NCBI GenBank assembly: GCA_000433915.1
Contig: HF993646.1
Span: 1-46,403, forward strand
Direction of reading: 5' to 3'
Source: Clostridium sp. CAG:793
Lineage (GTDB): Bacteria > Bacillota > Clostridia > TANB77 > CAG-508
DNA: 46,403 bases
The notes under the pieces are model-generated. The model had not been told where the DNA came from. It did not search any database and worked only from the letters and a program-made list of their open reading frames with translations. A program made the position numbers and the translations under genes. Within the stretch, counting starts at the first letter, position 1, and each line of letters begins with the position of its first letter. Shown here one piece after another: positions 27,035 to 36,173 of this stretch.

Positions 27035-28183
27035 ATGTGGGGAGACATTGCCATAGCGTTTTTACTAGCATGTATTACAGCTTTTGTAGCTACACCATAT
27101 ACAATTAAATTAGCAAAAAAAGTTGGAGCAATTGATATGCCATCAGATAGAAGGGTAAATAAAAAGCCAGTGCCAAGAATAGGTGGACTAGCTGTAATTG
27201 CAGGATTTTTAGTATCAGCTATATATCTTGTTATTACAATGAGTGTTGAAGGCAAGCTTAATTTGAATGATGCTGACAACTATAAGATGAAATTATTAGG
27301 ATTTTTATTAGGAATAATAGTTTTAGGAACATTTGCTTTTTTAGACGATGTTAAAGACTTAAAACCATGGCAAAAATTAATTGCACAAGTTGCATCAGCA
27401 GTTATTGTATGGGTATGTGGAATACGAATAGATATTATTAATGGCTGGGTACTTCCACAAGTATTTAGCTTTATACTAACTGTCGGATGGATTGTAGGAA
27501 TAACAAATGCAATTAATTTAATAGACGGTCTTGATGGTTTATCATCAGGAATAACAATGATATCATGTGTGTCATTATTGATTATATTTGCAACAAATGA
27601 TTCTCCAATAATATCAATAGTATTAATAACTGCACTAGCAGGTTCTATAATGGGATTTTTGCCATACAATGCAAATCCTGCTAAAACATTTATAGGTGAT
27701 GTAGGAGCTCAGTTCCTTGGTTTTTCATTATCTGTAATTGCAATCTTAGGAGTTGCTAAAACGGTTACTCTTGTTGTATTAATTGCGCCTGTATTAGTAT
27801 TAGGACTTCCTATATTTGATACAATATTTGCAATTGTTCGTAGAATTGTAAAGGGAAAATCTTTTAAAGCTGTATTTACGGCAGATAAAGGACACTTACA
27901 CCATAGATTAATGAAAAAAGGATATACGCAAAAACAAGCTGTGTATATATTATATGCTGCAAGTGCTACATTAGGAATGTTCGCAATTATACTAATAGGA
28001 GATGGATTCTGGAAAGCACTATCATTTGGACTACTTGTAATTGCTATAATCGCACTTGGATATAAACAAATTAAACAATTTAGCAAAGAAATGCTTAGAG
28101 ATAATAGAAAAAGAGAAAAGATCTATGCTGAAGGTGAACGTGCAATTCAGAAAAAACAAAGTAAAGATGATGGAAATAAATAA
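27035..28183 (+). CDS. Undecaprenyl-phosphate N-acetylhexosaminyl-1-phosphate transferase (WecA/TagO-like)
   Basis: The protein has 382 residues and about 11 membrane helices. I choose ATG 27035, after TTGGAGG, over an in-frame TTG at 27020. Family motifs present are VNKKPVPRIGGLAV near residue 40, the metal-binding FLDDVKDL near 102, NAINLIDGLDGLSSG near 160, GDVGAQFLG near 218 and the HLHHRLMKKG loop near 288. It starts surface glycan synthesis by moving GlcNAc-1-phosphate (or a related sugar) from UDP to undecaprenyl phosphate. Its position at the end of the cluster makes it the likely initiating enzyme for the polymer exported by TagGH. Confidence 0.9.
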   Translation: MWGDIAIAFLLACITAFVATPYTIKLAKKVGAIDMPSDRRVNKKPVPRIGGLAVIAGFLVSAIYLVITMSVEGKLNLNDADNYKMKLLGFLLGIIVLGTFAFLDDVKDLKPWQKLIAQVASAVIVWVCGIRIDIINGWVLPQVFSFILTVGWIVGITNAINLIDGLDGLSSGITMISCVSLLIIFATNDSPIISIVLITALAGSIMGFLPYNANPAKTFIGDVGAQFLGFSLSVIAILGVAKTVTLVVLIAPVLVLGLPIFDTIFAIVRRIVKGKSFKAVFTADKGHLHHRLMKKGYTQKQAVYILYAASATLGMFAIILIGDGFWKALSFGLLVIAIIALGYKQIKQFSKEMLRDNRKREKIYAEGERAIQKKQSKDDGNK

Positions 28184-28202
28184 TTTAAAGGAAAGGTTAT
28201 AA

Positions 28203-29258
28203 ATGCAGATGGAAACAGAAAAGCTAGTAAGACCAGATGTTGAAAACGAAAATGAAGAAAAACAGGAAAATGTATTAAGACCCAAGACTTTAAATGAATA
28301 TATAGGTCAAAGTAAAGTAAAAGAAAATATGAAAGTATACATAGAGGCTGCCAAAAAAAGAGGTGAGCCTCTTGACCACGTTTTATTATATGGTCCACCG
28401 GGACTTGGAAAAACAACATTGGCTAATATTATATCTAATGAAATGCATTCTAATATAAAGATTACTTCTGGACCTGCTATTGAGAAACCGGGCGACTTAG
28501 CAGCACTTTTAACCAATCTATCAGAATTTGATGTTTTATTTATTGATGAAATTCATAGATTAAATAGAAATGTTGAGGAAATATTATATCCAGCACTTGA
28601 GGATTTTACACTAGACATTATAATAGGAAAAGGTCCAACTGCAAAATCAATTAGGCTAGATTTGCCTAAATTTACTTTGATAGGGGCAACTACAAGGGCA
28701 GGATCTTTGACTACACCTTTAAGAGACAGATTTGGAATAGTTGAAAGACTAGAAATGTACAATACAGAAGATTTAGCGACTATTATAAAACGTTCTGCAA
28801 GTATATTAAATATAGATATTGATGATGAGGCAAGTGTTGAAATAGCTAAACGTTCAAGAGGTACGCCTCGTATAGCTAACAGATTATTAAAAAGGGTTAG
28901 AGATTATGCTTCTGTTCTAGGAAATGGACGAATCAGTTTGCAAATAGCTCAAATAGCACTTAATAAACTTGATATAGATGACATAGGACTTGATGCAATA
29001 GATAAGAGATTATTGGAAACATTAATACTTAAATATCAAGGTAGACCTGTTGGTATTGATGCTCTTGCAACAACATTAGGTGAAGAAACATCAACTATTG
29101 AAGATGTATATGAACCATATCTAATACAGATAGGATTTATTGCAAGAACTACAAGAGGAAGAATAGCACTTCCAGAAGCATATAAACATTTAGGATATGA
29201 AGATAGAATACAAAGTTTAGAAAATAAAGGTGTTTATCAAAATCAAATAAAATTGTAG
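28203..29258 (+). CDS. ruvB: Holliday junction branch-migration helicase RuvB
   Basis: The protein has 351 residues, near the usual 330-350. It is the hexameric AAA+ motor that drives branch migration with RuvA during recombination repair. Seen are LRPKTLNEYIGQ, Walker A LLYGPPGLGKTTLANII, Walker B LFIDEIHRLNRNVEE, sensor 1 LIGATTRAG, the arginine-finger region TPLRDRFGI, and the C-terminal winged helix (GLDAIDKRLLETLI, then EEDVYEPYLIQIGFI-like sequence). It starts 19 bases after the WecA-like gene, with AAAGGAAAGG upstream. It is therefore likely read from the same transcript, although functionally unrelated to the glycan genes. ruvA and ruvC are not in the window. Confidence 0.96.
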   Translation: MQMETEKLVRPDVENENEEKQENVLRPKTLNEYIGQSKVKENMKVYIEAAKKRGEPLDHVLLYGPPGLGKTTLANIISNEMHSNIKITSGPAIEKPGDLAALLTNLSEFDVLFIDEIHRLNRNVEEILYPALEDFTLDIIIGKGPTAKSIRLDLPKFTLIGATTRAGSLTTPLRDRFGIVERLEMYNTEDLATIIKRSASILNIDIDDEASVEIAKRSRGTPRIANRLLKRVRDYASVLGNGRISLQIAQIALNKLDIDDIGLDAIDKRLLETLILKYQGRPVGIDALATTLGEETSTIEDVYEPYLIQIGFIARTTRGRIALPEAYKHLGYEDRIQSLENKGVYQNQIKL

Positions 29259-29276
29259 AAATGAAAGGAAAATCAA

Positions 29277-30317
29277 ATGAAACTTTTGATGCATACATGT
29301 TGTGCTCCATGTAGTGTGTATTGTATTGATACTCTTAGAAAAGAAGGGATTGAGCCAACTTTATTGTGGTATAATCCGAATATACATCCATATACAGAAT
29401 ATGTCTTAAGAAGAGATTGCCTTAAAGAATATTCTAAAAAAATAGGAGTTAATGCAATATTTGAAGATGAATATGGACTAGAGCCATTTTGCAAAGAAGT
29501 CATAAATGATGTAAAAACAAGATGTATTAAGTATTGTTATCCAATTAGATTACGTCACACATTCGAATATGCGAAAGAGCATGGATATGACACTGTTACA
29601 ACTACATTATTGTATAGCATATATCAGAAACATGATTATATAAAACATCTGATGGAAAAGTACAGTGAAGAATATGGAATCAAATTTTTATATAAAGATT
29701 TTAGAGTAGGATACTGGGAAGGACACCAGAAAGCTCACGAATTAGGATTATATATGCAGAAATATTGTGGCTGCATATTTAGTGCAGATAGCAGATTTCT
29801 TGATAAAGAAGCGGCTAAGCCAATATTGCCAGAGGAATTTGAATTTATTCCTGTAAATAAAAGCGTAAATATAAAAAAGGAAAAAGAAAATAAAGAACAG
29901 TATATGGACTTATTACTTGAAGCAGATCCCAGTGAAAATATGATAAATAAATATCTGAAAGATGGAGAGTTATTTGTTTTAACTTATAAAGATGAAGTTG
30001 CGGGCATTGCCGTTGTCTTAGAAATGGACAAAGATGCAGTTGAACTAAAAAACATAGTAATTAAAAGTCAATATAGAGGTCAAGGACTAGGAAAAAAGAT
30101 GCTAAAATATTTAGTAGATAATTATAAAACCAGATACAAAAAAATAATTGTTGGAACAACAGAAAATAATATTCCTTTCTATGTAAAACAAGGATTTGAT
30201 AAATATGAAAAAACAGTCAAGGACTTCTTTATTGATAATTATGATGAAAAAATTAAGGATGGAGATTTGATTTGTACAGATTTAATATATTATTCAAAAG
30301 ATCTAAAGAAAAAATAA
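29277..30317 (+). CDS. queH: Epoxyqueuosine reductase QueH fused to a GNAT acetyltransferase domain
   Basis: The protein has 346 residues. Residues 1-190 match QueH (DUF208), which reduces epoxyqueuosine to queuosine in tRNA: HTCCAPCSVYCIDTL with the CC pair at 8-9, YNPNIHPYTEY, a Cys-containing middle region (CIKYCYPIRL) and the terminal YCGCIFSADSR. Residues 215-345 form a GNAT acetyltransferase (EVAGIAVVLEMDKDAVELKN, acetyl-CoA loop YRGQGLGKKMLKYL, then PFYVKQGFDKYEKT). QueH alone is about 180-220 residues, so this is a real two-domain fusion with no frame break. The acetylated target is unknown. It starts 18 bases after ruvB and is followed by a terminator. Confidence 0.85.
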   Translation: MKLLMHTCCAPCSVYCIDTLRKEGIEPTLLWYNPNIHPYTEYVLRRDCLKEYSKKIGVNAIFEDEYGLEPFCKEVINDVKTRCIKYCYPIRLRHTFEYAKEHGYDTVTTTLLYSIYQKHDYIKHLMEKYSEEYGIKFLYKDFRVGYWEGHQKAHELGLYMQKYCGCIFSADSRFLDKEAAKPILPEEFEFIPVNKSVNIKKEKENKEQYMDLLLEADPSENMINKYLKDGELFVLTYKDEVAGIAVVLEMDKDAVELKNIVIKSQYRGQGLGKKMLKYLVDNYKTRYKKIIVGTTENNIPFYVKQGFDKYEKTVKDFFIDNYDEKIKDGDLICTDLIYYSKDLKKK

Positions 30318-30353
30318 ATATTAGAGTTATTAAAATAATATCTAACATATAAG

Positions 30354-30384
30354 AAATCTAATAGAAATATTAGATTTTTTATTT
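30354..30384 (+). terminator. Rho-independent terminator after queH
   Basis: A perfect 9-bp stem (30354-30362 with 30369-30377) with a 6-base loop, followed by TTTTTT and an ATTTT tract. It closes the long transcript before the fatty-acid operon. Confidence 0.85.
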
Positions 30385-30451
30385 TGCTCTCAAAAATGTG
30401 GAGCAAATTTTTAAAAATATATTTCTCGAAGCACTGAAAATAGATTGTACT

Positions 30452-30494
30452 GACTTACCAGTCTAAAGACATTAATTTGTTATTGTAATATAAC
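30452..30494 (+). promoter_or_regulatory. Possible promoter and dyad for the fatty-acid operon
   Basis: AAGACA at 30466-30471, a 17-base spacer and TATAAC at 30489-30494 form a modest promoter 34 bases before the first ATG. A small dyad (GACT at 30452-30455 and AGTC at 30460-30463) lies just upstream. It does not match the FapR or FabT consensus I know, so regulation is unclear. Confidence 0.35.
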
Positions 30495-30527
30495 TATGAT
30501 ACGAAATTAGAAGCAATAGGAGAAAAT

Positions 30528-32246
30528 ATGAGTAAGAGAATATATGATTATTTAAAAATTAATGATTTAAAAGATATGTTAAATAAAACAGGAATATTAT
30601 ATGCAGATAGACCAGCATACAAAATTAAAGTAGAAGAAGGTAAATATCAAATTTATACTCACAAAGAAGTACGAGACATGATAAATAATTTAGGAACAGC
30701 ATTAATAAATTTAGGACTAAAAGGAAAACGAATTGCAGTTATTGGAGAAAACAGATATGAATGGGAAATAGCATATTTATCAATTGTATGTGGAACAGGG
30801 ATTGTTGTTCCGTTAGATAAATCACTACCAGCAAATGAATTAGAACTATTAATAGAAAGGTCTGATATAGAAGCAATATTTTACACAAAAAAGTATTCTG
30901 ATATAATTCAAAATATTAAATATAGTGAGAAAAACAAATTAAAACATTTAATTTCTATGGATAGTGATGAGAATTTTGAAGGTATATACTCACAAAAAGA
31001 ACTAATACGAGAAGGTAGGAAACTAATAGAAGAAGGAAATAATGAGTTTTTAAATGCAAAAATCGATCCAAAAGAAATGGAAATTATGCTATTTACATCA
31101 GGAACTACATCTAAGGCTAAGGTAGTGGCACTTTCACATGAAAATATTTGCACAAATTTAATGGATATTGGAAGTGTGTTAGATGTAACGCAAGAGGACG
31201 TTTTCCTTTCTATTTTGCCAATACACCATGTATTCGAATGTACAGTAGGATTTTTATTTTCACTATATAAAGGAGCAGAAACTGTATTTTGTGATGGTTT
31301 AAGGCATATAGTAGAAAACCTAAATGAATATCATGTAACAGTTATGGCATGTGTACCAGGTATATATGAAAGAATATTTATGATGATTAGAAAAAAATTA
31401 GAGAAACAAGGAAAACTTGAAGAAATATTAAAAAATGAAGAAAAATATAAAAATTCTTCTATGCAAAAAAAGAAAGAAGTATTCAAAGAAATCCATAATA
31501 TGCTAGGTGGAAAAGTAAAATTATTAATAAGTGGAGCAGCAGCTTTAGATAAAACTATAGAAGAAAAATATAGATTATTAGGACTAAATTTAGTACAAGG
31601 ATATGGATTGACTGAAACTTCACCTGTTGTGGCAGTTGGGACAAATAAAAATTATAAGTTAGGATCAATTGGAAAAACAGTTCCAAGTGTAGAAGCAAAA
31701 CTTGTAGACGTAAATGATGAAGGAATTGGAGAATTGGTAGTTAGAGGTTCAAGTGTAATGCTAGGATATTATGAAAATGAAAAAGTAAATAAAAAATCAT
31801 TACAAGATGGATGGTTCTATACAGGAGATCTAGCTAAAATAGATGAAGAAGGATATATATTTATATGTGGCAGAAAGAAAAGTGTAATAGTATTAAAAAA
31901 TGGCAAAAATATATTCCCAGAGGAAATGGAAAATTTAGTGAATAAAATAGAAGGAATAAGAGAGTCGTTTGTCTTTGGAAAAATACAATCAAATGATGAG
32001 AACAATATAAAAATAAATGTAAAGATAGTATTTGATAGAGATGTTATGAAAGATGTTTATAAAGTTGAAGAAGATGAAGACATATATAAAGTCTTGTCAA
32101 AGAAAATTAAAGAAGTTAATCAAACTATGCCGTCATATAAAGCAATAAGAGGAATGATATTAACAGAAGAACCACTAATAAAAACAACAACTAATAAAAT
32201 AAAAAGGCAGGAAAATTTAGATGAAATTAGAAAACTTAAAGACTAA
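30528..32246 (+). CDS. AMP-forming acyl-CoA/acyl-ACP synthetase (long-chain fatty-acid ligase family)
   Basis: The protein has 572 residues, normal for the adenylate-forming ligase family. Key motifs are the AMP-binding P-loop MLFTSGTTSKAKVVALSHEN near residue 187, GYGLTETSPVV near 360, YTGDLAKIDEEGYIFICGR near 427 (the ATP-binding Asp and hinge) and a C-terminal lid with KTTTNKIKR carrying the catalytic Lys. It activates a carboxylic acid, most likely a fatty acid, with ATP. As the first gene of a FASII operon it may recycle exogenous fatty acids. Preferred start ATG 30528 follows TAGGAG. Its 3' end overlaps birA by 26 bases. Confidence 0.85.
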   Translation: MSKRIYDYLKINDLKDMLNKTGILYADRPAYKIKVEEGKYQIYTHKEVRDMINNLGTALINLGLKGKRIAVIGENRYEWEIAYLSIVCGTGIVVPLDKSLPANELELLIERSDIEAIFYTKKYSDIIQNIKYSEKNKLKHLISMDSDENFEGIYSQKELIREGRKLIEEGNNEFLNAKIDPKEMEIMLFTSGTTSKAKVVALSHENICTNLMDIGSVLDVTQEDVFLSILPIHHVFECTVGFLFSLYKGAETVFCDGLRHIVENLNEYHVTVMACVPGIYERIFMMIRKKLEKQGKLEEILKNEEKYKNSSMQKKKEVFKEIHNMLGGKVKLLISGAAALDKTIEEKYRLLGLNLVQGYGLTETSPVVAVGTNKNYKLGSIGKTVPSVEAKLVDVNDEGIGELVVRGSSVMLGYYENEKVNKKSLQDGWFYTGDLAKIDEEGYIFICGRKKSVIVLKNGKNIFPEEMENLVNKIEGIRESFVFGKIQSNDENNIKINVKIVFDRDVMKDVYKVEEDEDIYKVLSKKIKEVNQTMPSYKAIRGMILTEEPLIKTTTNKIKRQENLDEIRKLKD

Positions 32247-32805
32247 ATTTTTAGGAAGAAATAGTATTTTTTATAGCGAAATAGATTCAACACAAAATGA
32301 AATCTGGAGATTAATAGAAAACAAAAATACTCCAGATGGTACTTTAGTATTTGCAGATATTCAAAATAAAGGAATAGGAACACATGGAAGAGTCTGGCAT
32401 ACAGATGAAGCAAATAATATAGCATTTTCTTTTTTTATAAAAACGAATTGTAATATTCAAAGATTAGATGGACTTACAATAAAAGTTGCAAATATAATTG
32501 TTGACATTTTTAAGAATCAATATGGAATTAATTTAAATATCAAAGAGCCAAATGATATTACATTTAATAATAAAAAGATAGGTGGAATTTTAACTCAAAC
32601 TAAGATTGTCAATGAAAAAGTTAAATATTTAGTAATTGGAATTGGTGTTAATACTAAAAAAGAAAAATTTACAGATGATATAAAAGATATAGCAACATCC
32701 ATAAAAAAAGAATTTGGAATAGATATAGATACAAAAGAATTTATAGTAGAGTTTTGTAATCAATTTGAAAAAGAAATAGAAATGAGAGGAGTTATTAAAA
32801 AATGA
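32221..32805 (+). CDS. birA: Biotin-[acetyl-CoA carboxylase] ligase (monofunctional BirA)
   Basis: The protein has 194 residues, the size of a catalytic domain without the N-terminal DNA-binding region, so it is not expected to be a repressor. Motifs: FYSEIDSTQNEIWRL, the biotinyl-AMP loop QNKGIGTHGRVWHT (a variant of GRGRxGR with His) and EPNDITFNNKKIGGILTQTK (KEPNDI where most have KWPNDI). It attaches biotin to the AccB lysine encoded 3 kb downstream in the same operon, a neat functional match. It starts inside the acyl-ligase gene, after GGCAGGAAAAT, and overlaps fabD by 4 bases (ATGA). Confidence 0.87.
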   Translation: MKLENLKTKFLGRNSIFYSEIDSTQNEIWRLIENKNTPDGTLVFADIQNKGIGTHGRVWHTDEANNIAFSFFIKTNCNIQRLDGLTIKVANIIVDIFKNQYGINLNIKEPNDITFNNKKIGGILTQTKIVNEKVKYLVIGIGVNTKKEKFTDDIKDIATSIKKEFGIDIDTKEFIVEFCNQFEKEIEMRGVIKK

Positions 32806-33738
32806 ATATTGGATTTTTATTTCCTGGTCAAGGCTCTCAAAGTATTGGAATGGGAAAAGATATATATGAAGAATATGAAGCTGCAAGAAAAATATATAAT
32901 CAAGTTAAGAATATAACAGGAATAGATATTGCAAAAATATCATTTGAAGGACCTGAAGATATATTAAATGAAACAAAATATACACAACTTGCGATACTTA
33001 CAGAGAGTTTGGCAATACTGGAAATTTTAAAAGATAATAATATAACAGCCAATATGTCAGCAGGATTGAGTTTGGGGGAATATACAGCACTAATCAATAG
33101 TAAAGCACTTATGTTTGAAGAAGGAATAAAAATTGTTCAGAAGCGAGGAGAATGTATGCAAAACTTGCTTCCAAGTGGAGAATGGCAAATGGCGGCAATT
33201 ATAGGCTTAAATGATAATGAGGTAGAAGATGTTTGCAAAAAAGTAAAATTAGGTTTTGTAGTTCCAGCAAATTATAATTCAGTAGGTCAAGTTGTAATTT
33301 CTGGAGAAAAAGTAGCAATTAATGAAGCAGAGAAAATTGCAAAAGAAATGGGAGCCAAAAAGGTAAGAGTCTTAAAAACAGCAGGACCATTTCATACTGA
33401 AAAATTACAAGAAAGTTCAGAAGCTTTAAGAAAAGAACTTGAAAATATTACTATTCATAAGTTCGAAACAAAAGTGATTAAAAATATAGATGGCCAAATT
33501 TATAAAGATACAGATGATGTAAAAGATATTTTGGCTCGTCATATTATAAATCCAGTTAAATTTACAAAGACAATTCAAAATATGCTGAATAATGGAATAG
33601 ATACATTTATAGAGATTGGACCTCGGAAAAACATTGTCAGGATTTGTGAAAAGAATACCGACAAATAAAGAGATAAAAATATTAAATATTAATAATGTTT
33701 GCGGTTTGCAAGCAATATTAAAGGAATATGGAGAATAA
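32802..33738 (+). CDS. fabD: Malonyl-CoA:ACP transacylase FabD, read with a +1 shift at a CGG codon
   Basis: Joined, the protein has 311 residues, like FabD elsewhere (about 310). It loads malonyl groups onto acyl carrier protein. Seen are FLFPGQGSQSIGMGK, the nucleophile Ser90 in GLSLGEYTAL, and His198 in GPFHTEKL. Frame one reaches FIEIGP and then CGG at 33624. Without a shift the end reads RKNIVRICEKNTDK, unlike the family. Skipping C33624 gives GKTLSGFVKRIPTNKEIKI and on to KEYGE, the standard FabD C-terminus, with a stop at 33736-33738 just 4 bases before the fabG start. The extra C follows a T, so it does not extend a C run. This is the subtlest of the four cases, because both frames look nearly full length. 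Confidence 0.9.
33621..33627 (+). other. Candidate +1 frameshift site in fabD (CCT CGG A)
   Basis: Zero frame reads GGA CCT CGG AAA AAC. Dropping C33624 gives GGA CCT GGA AAA ACA, coding the family-typical GPGKT. The base before the extra C is T, so a homopolymer miscount cannot explain it. Confidence 0.75.
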
Positions 33739-33742
33739 AAAA

Positions 33743-34477
33743 ATGAATAAACTAGCATTAATTACAGGTGGAACAAGAGGAATTGGAAAGCAAATAGCTT
33801 TAACATTTGCAAAAGAGGGATATAATATTGCAATCAATTACAGAACAGAAAATGATGATTTAAAAAAAACTAAAAAAGAAGTAGAAGCAAATAATGTAAA
33901 ATGTTTTGCAGTTCAAGGAGATGTAACTAATTTTAAAGATTGTGAACAATTTGTAAAACAAATAGTTGAAGAGTTTGGAAATATAGATGTATTGGTCAAT
34001 AATGCCGGAATTACAAAAGATACATTGTTAATGAGAATGAAAGAAGAAGATTTTAAACAAGTTATAGATACAAACTTAGTAGGCACATTTAATGTGACTA
34101 AAAATGTAATTACTTATATGATGAAAGCAAGAAATGGAAGAATAATAAATATATCATCAGTTGTAGGAATATCAGGAAATGCAGGTCAAACAAATTATGC
34201 AGCATCAAAAGCAGGAATTATAGGATTTACGAAAAGTTTAGCAAAAGAAGTAGCCTCGAGAAATATTACGGTTAATGCGGTAGCACCAGGATTTATTGAA
34301 ACACAAATGACAGCTGTATTAAAAGAAAATATTAAGGAAGAAATTGCAAAAAAAATTCCTTTAAAAAGAATGGGAACTACACAAGATGTTGCAAATGTTG
34401 TTAAATTCTTGGCCTCTAGTGACAGTTCATATATTACAGGTCAAGTAATTCATGTTGATGGTGGAATGTTAATGTAA
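33743..34477 (+). CDS. fabG: 3-oxoacyl-[ACP] reductase FabG
   Basis: The protein has 244 residues from ATG 33743, which has GGAG 9 bases upstream (an in-frame ATG at 33728 lacks one and would overlap fabD). It is an NADPH-dependent short-chain dehydrogenase: cofactor loop TGGTRGIGKQIA, NNAGITKD, catalytic Ser in INISSVVG, and YAASKAG with the catalytic Tyr and Lys. It reduces beta-ketoacyl-ACP. The C-terminal YITGQVIHVDGGM is standard. Confidence 0.95.
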   Translation: MNKLALITGGTRGIGKQIALTFAKEGYNIAINYRTENDDLKKTKKEVEANNVKCFAVQGDVTNFKDCEQFVKQIVEEFGNIDVLVNNAGITKDTLLMRMKEEDFKQVIDTNLVGTFNVTKNVITYMMKARNGRIINISSVVGISGNAGQTNYAASKAGIIGFTKSLAKEVASRNITVNAVAPGFIETQMTAVLKENIKEEIAKKIPLKRMGTTQDVANVVKFLASSDSSYITGQVIHVDGGMLM

Positions 34478-34490
34478 GGAGAGATGAAAA

Positions 34491-35732
34491 GTGGAAAGAA
34501 GAGTAGTTATAACAGGACTAGGAGCAATTACTCCAATAGGAAATAATGTAAATGAAACGTGGGAAGGAATAGAAAATAAAAAGTGTGGAATCGATAATAT
34601 TTCATTATTTGATAGTAGCAATTTTAAAACAAGTTTATGTGCAGAAGTAAAAGATTATAATCCTTTAGACTATTTTGAACCAAAACAAGCTAAAAGATTA
34701 GATAGATCTTCACAGTTTGCACTAATAGCAGCAAGAGAAGCAGTAAAAAATAGTGGAATAACTTTAGAAAATACTGATTTTAAAAAGGTAGGTGTTTTTG
34801 TAAGTACAGGAATAGGTGGATTGATAACAATTCAAAGTCAATGCGAAGTTAATTACGAAAAAGGAAATAATAGGGTATCGCCTATGTTTATACCAATGTC
34901 AATAGCTAATATGCCAGCTGGAAACATTTCAATAGAATTTGGATTTAAAGGTGAATCCATGGCGATTGTTACAGCTTGTAGTTCTTCAACACATGCGATA
35001 GGTGAAAGTTATAAAACAATAAAACATGGATATGAAGATGTTGTTATTGCAGGAGGCACAGAGGCTTCTATATGTCCTGTTGGAATAGCAGGCTTTGAAA
35101 ATATGAAGGCACTATGTACATCTACAGATAAAAATAGAGCAAGTATTCCATTTGACAAAGAGAGAAGTGGATTTGTTATGGGAGAAGGAAGTGGAATACT
35201 AGTATTAGAAGAATTAGAGCATGCAAAAAAAAGAAATGCTAAAATATATGCTGAAGTTATTGGATTTGGCTCGACTTCAGATGCTTATCATATAACATCT
35301 CCATGTCCTGATGGAGAAGGTGGAGCAAATGCAATGATAAGAGCGATAAAAGATGCAAAAATAAGATCAGAAGATATAGATTATATAAATGCACATGGAA
35401 CATCGACACATTTAAATGATCTAACAGAAACAATGGCTATAAAAACAGCATTTGGTGAGGCAAGTAAAAAGATAATGATAAGTTCTACAAAAGGAAATGT
35501 AGGACACCTTTTAGGAGCTGCCGGAGCAGTAGAAGCGATTTTTTGTGTAAAAGCAATGGAGAATGGATTAGTACCACCAACAATAAATTATAAAGAAAAA
35601 GATGAAGAATGCGATTTAGACATTGTTCCAAATGAATCAAGAAAAGCTAAATTAAATATTGTTATGTCAAATTCACTTGGATTTGGAGGACATAATGCAA
35701 GTATTATCCTAAAAAAATGGGAGGAAAAATAA
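34491..35732 (+). CDS. fabF: Beta-ketoacyl-[ACP] synthase II FabF
   Basis: The protein has 413 residues, beginning at GTG after an AAGGAGAG site. It is the condensing enzyme that elongates acyl-ACP with malonyl-ACP. The catalytic triad is complete: Cys163 in VTACSSSTHAIG, His302 in NAHGTSTHLND and His339 in GNVGHLLGAAG. The GFGGHNASIIL ending is intact. fabH, the initiating synthase, and acpP are not in this window and must be elsewhere. Confidence 0.96.
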   Translation: MERRVVITGLGAITPIGNNVNETWEGIENKKCGIDNISLFDSSNFKTSLCAEVKDYNPLDYFEPKQAKRLDRSSQFALIAAREAVKNSGITLENTDFKKVGVFVSTGIGGLITIQSQCEVNYEKGNNRVSPMFIPMSIANMPAGNISIEFGFKGESMAIVTACSSSTHAIGESYKTIKHGYEDVVIAGGTEASICPVGIAGFENMKALCTSTDKNRASIPFDKERSGFVMGEGSGILVLEELEHAKKRNAKIYAEVIGFGSTSDAYHITSPCPDGEGGANAMIRAIKDAKIRSEDIDYINAHGTSTHLNDLTETMAIKTAFGEASKKIMISSTKGNVGHLLGAAGAVEAIFCVKAMENGLVPPTINYKEKDEECDLDIVPNESRKAKLNIVMSNSLGFGGHNASIILKKWEEK

Positions 35733-36173
35733 ATGGAATATGAAAATATAAAGCAATTAATAGAAGAAATGGGAAATTCTAAATTAACAGCAGTAAATAT
35801 TGAATTTCCAGATGGCACTAAAATTAGTATGAAAAAAGATAAAATGCAAGAAAAAATAATTCAAAACATTCCAATAGTAGAAAATAATACTATTGAAAAT
35901 CAGATAAAAGAAAACACAAATGAGAAAAAAGGAAACATAATTAAATCACCAATGGTTGGAATTTTTTATTTAAAACCTTCTCCCACAGCAGAACCTTATA
36001 TTGAAATTGGAAAAGAAGTTAAAAAAGGTGATGTACTTTGTATTATTGAAGCTATGAAATTAATGAATGAGCTTGAATCAGAATATACAGGTAAGGTTAC
36101 AGAAGTTTTTGTAAAAGATGGTGAAGCAGTAGAATATGGAACTCCATTGCTTAGAATAGAAGGTGAAAATTAA
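35733..36173 (+). CDS. accB: Biotin carboxyl carrier protein of acetyl-CoA carboxylase
   Basis: The protein has 146 residues. An N-terminal helical region and a flexible linker rich in Asn, Lys and Glu lead to a biotinyl domain (about 72-146) with the biotin-accepting Lys109 in IEAMKLMNELES. SPMVGIFYLKPSPTAEPYI marks the domain start with the BCCP thumb loop. It carries carboxybiotin between AccC and the AccDA carboxyltransferase. The ATG directly follows the fabF stop, and its stop overlaps the fabZ start. Confidence 0.94.
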   Translation: MEYENIKQLIEEMGNSKLTAVNIEFPDGTKISMKKDKMQEKIIQNIPIVENNTIENQIKENTNEKKGNIIKSPMVGIFYLKPSPTAEPYIEIGKEVKKGDVLCIIEAMKLMNELESEYTGKVTEVFVKDGEAVEYGTPLLRIEGEN

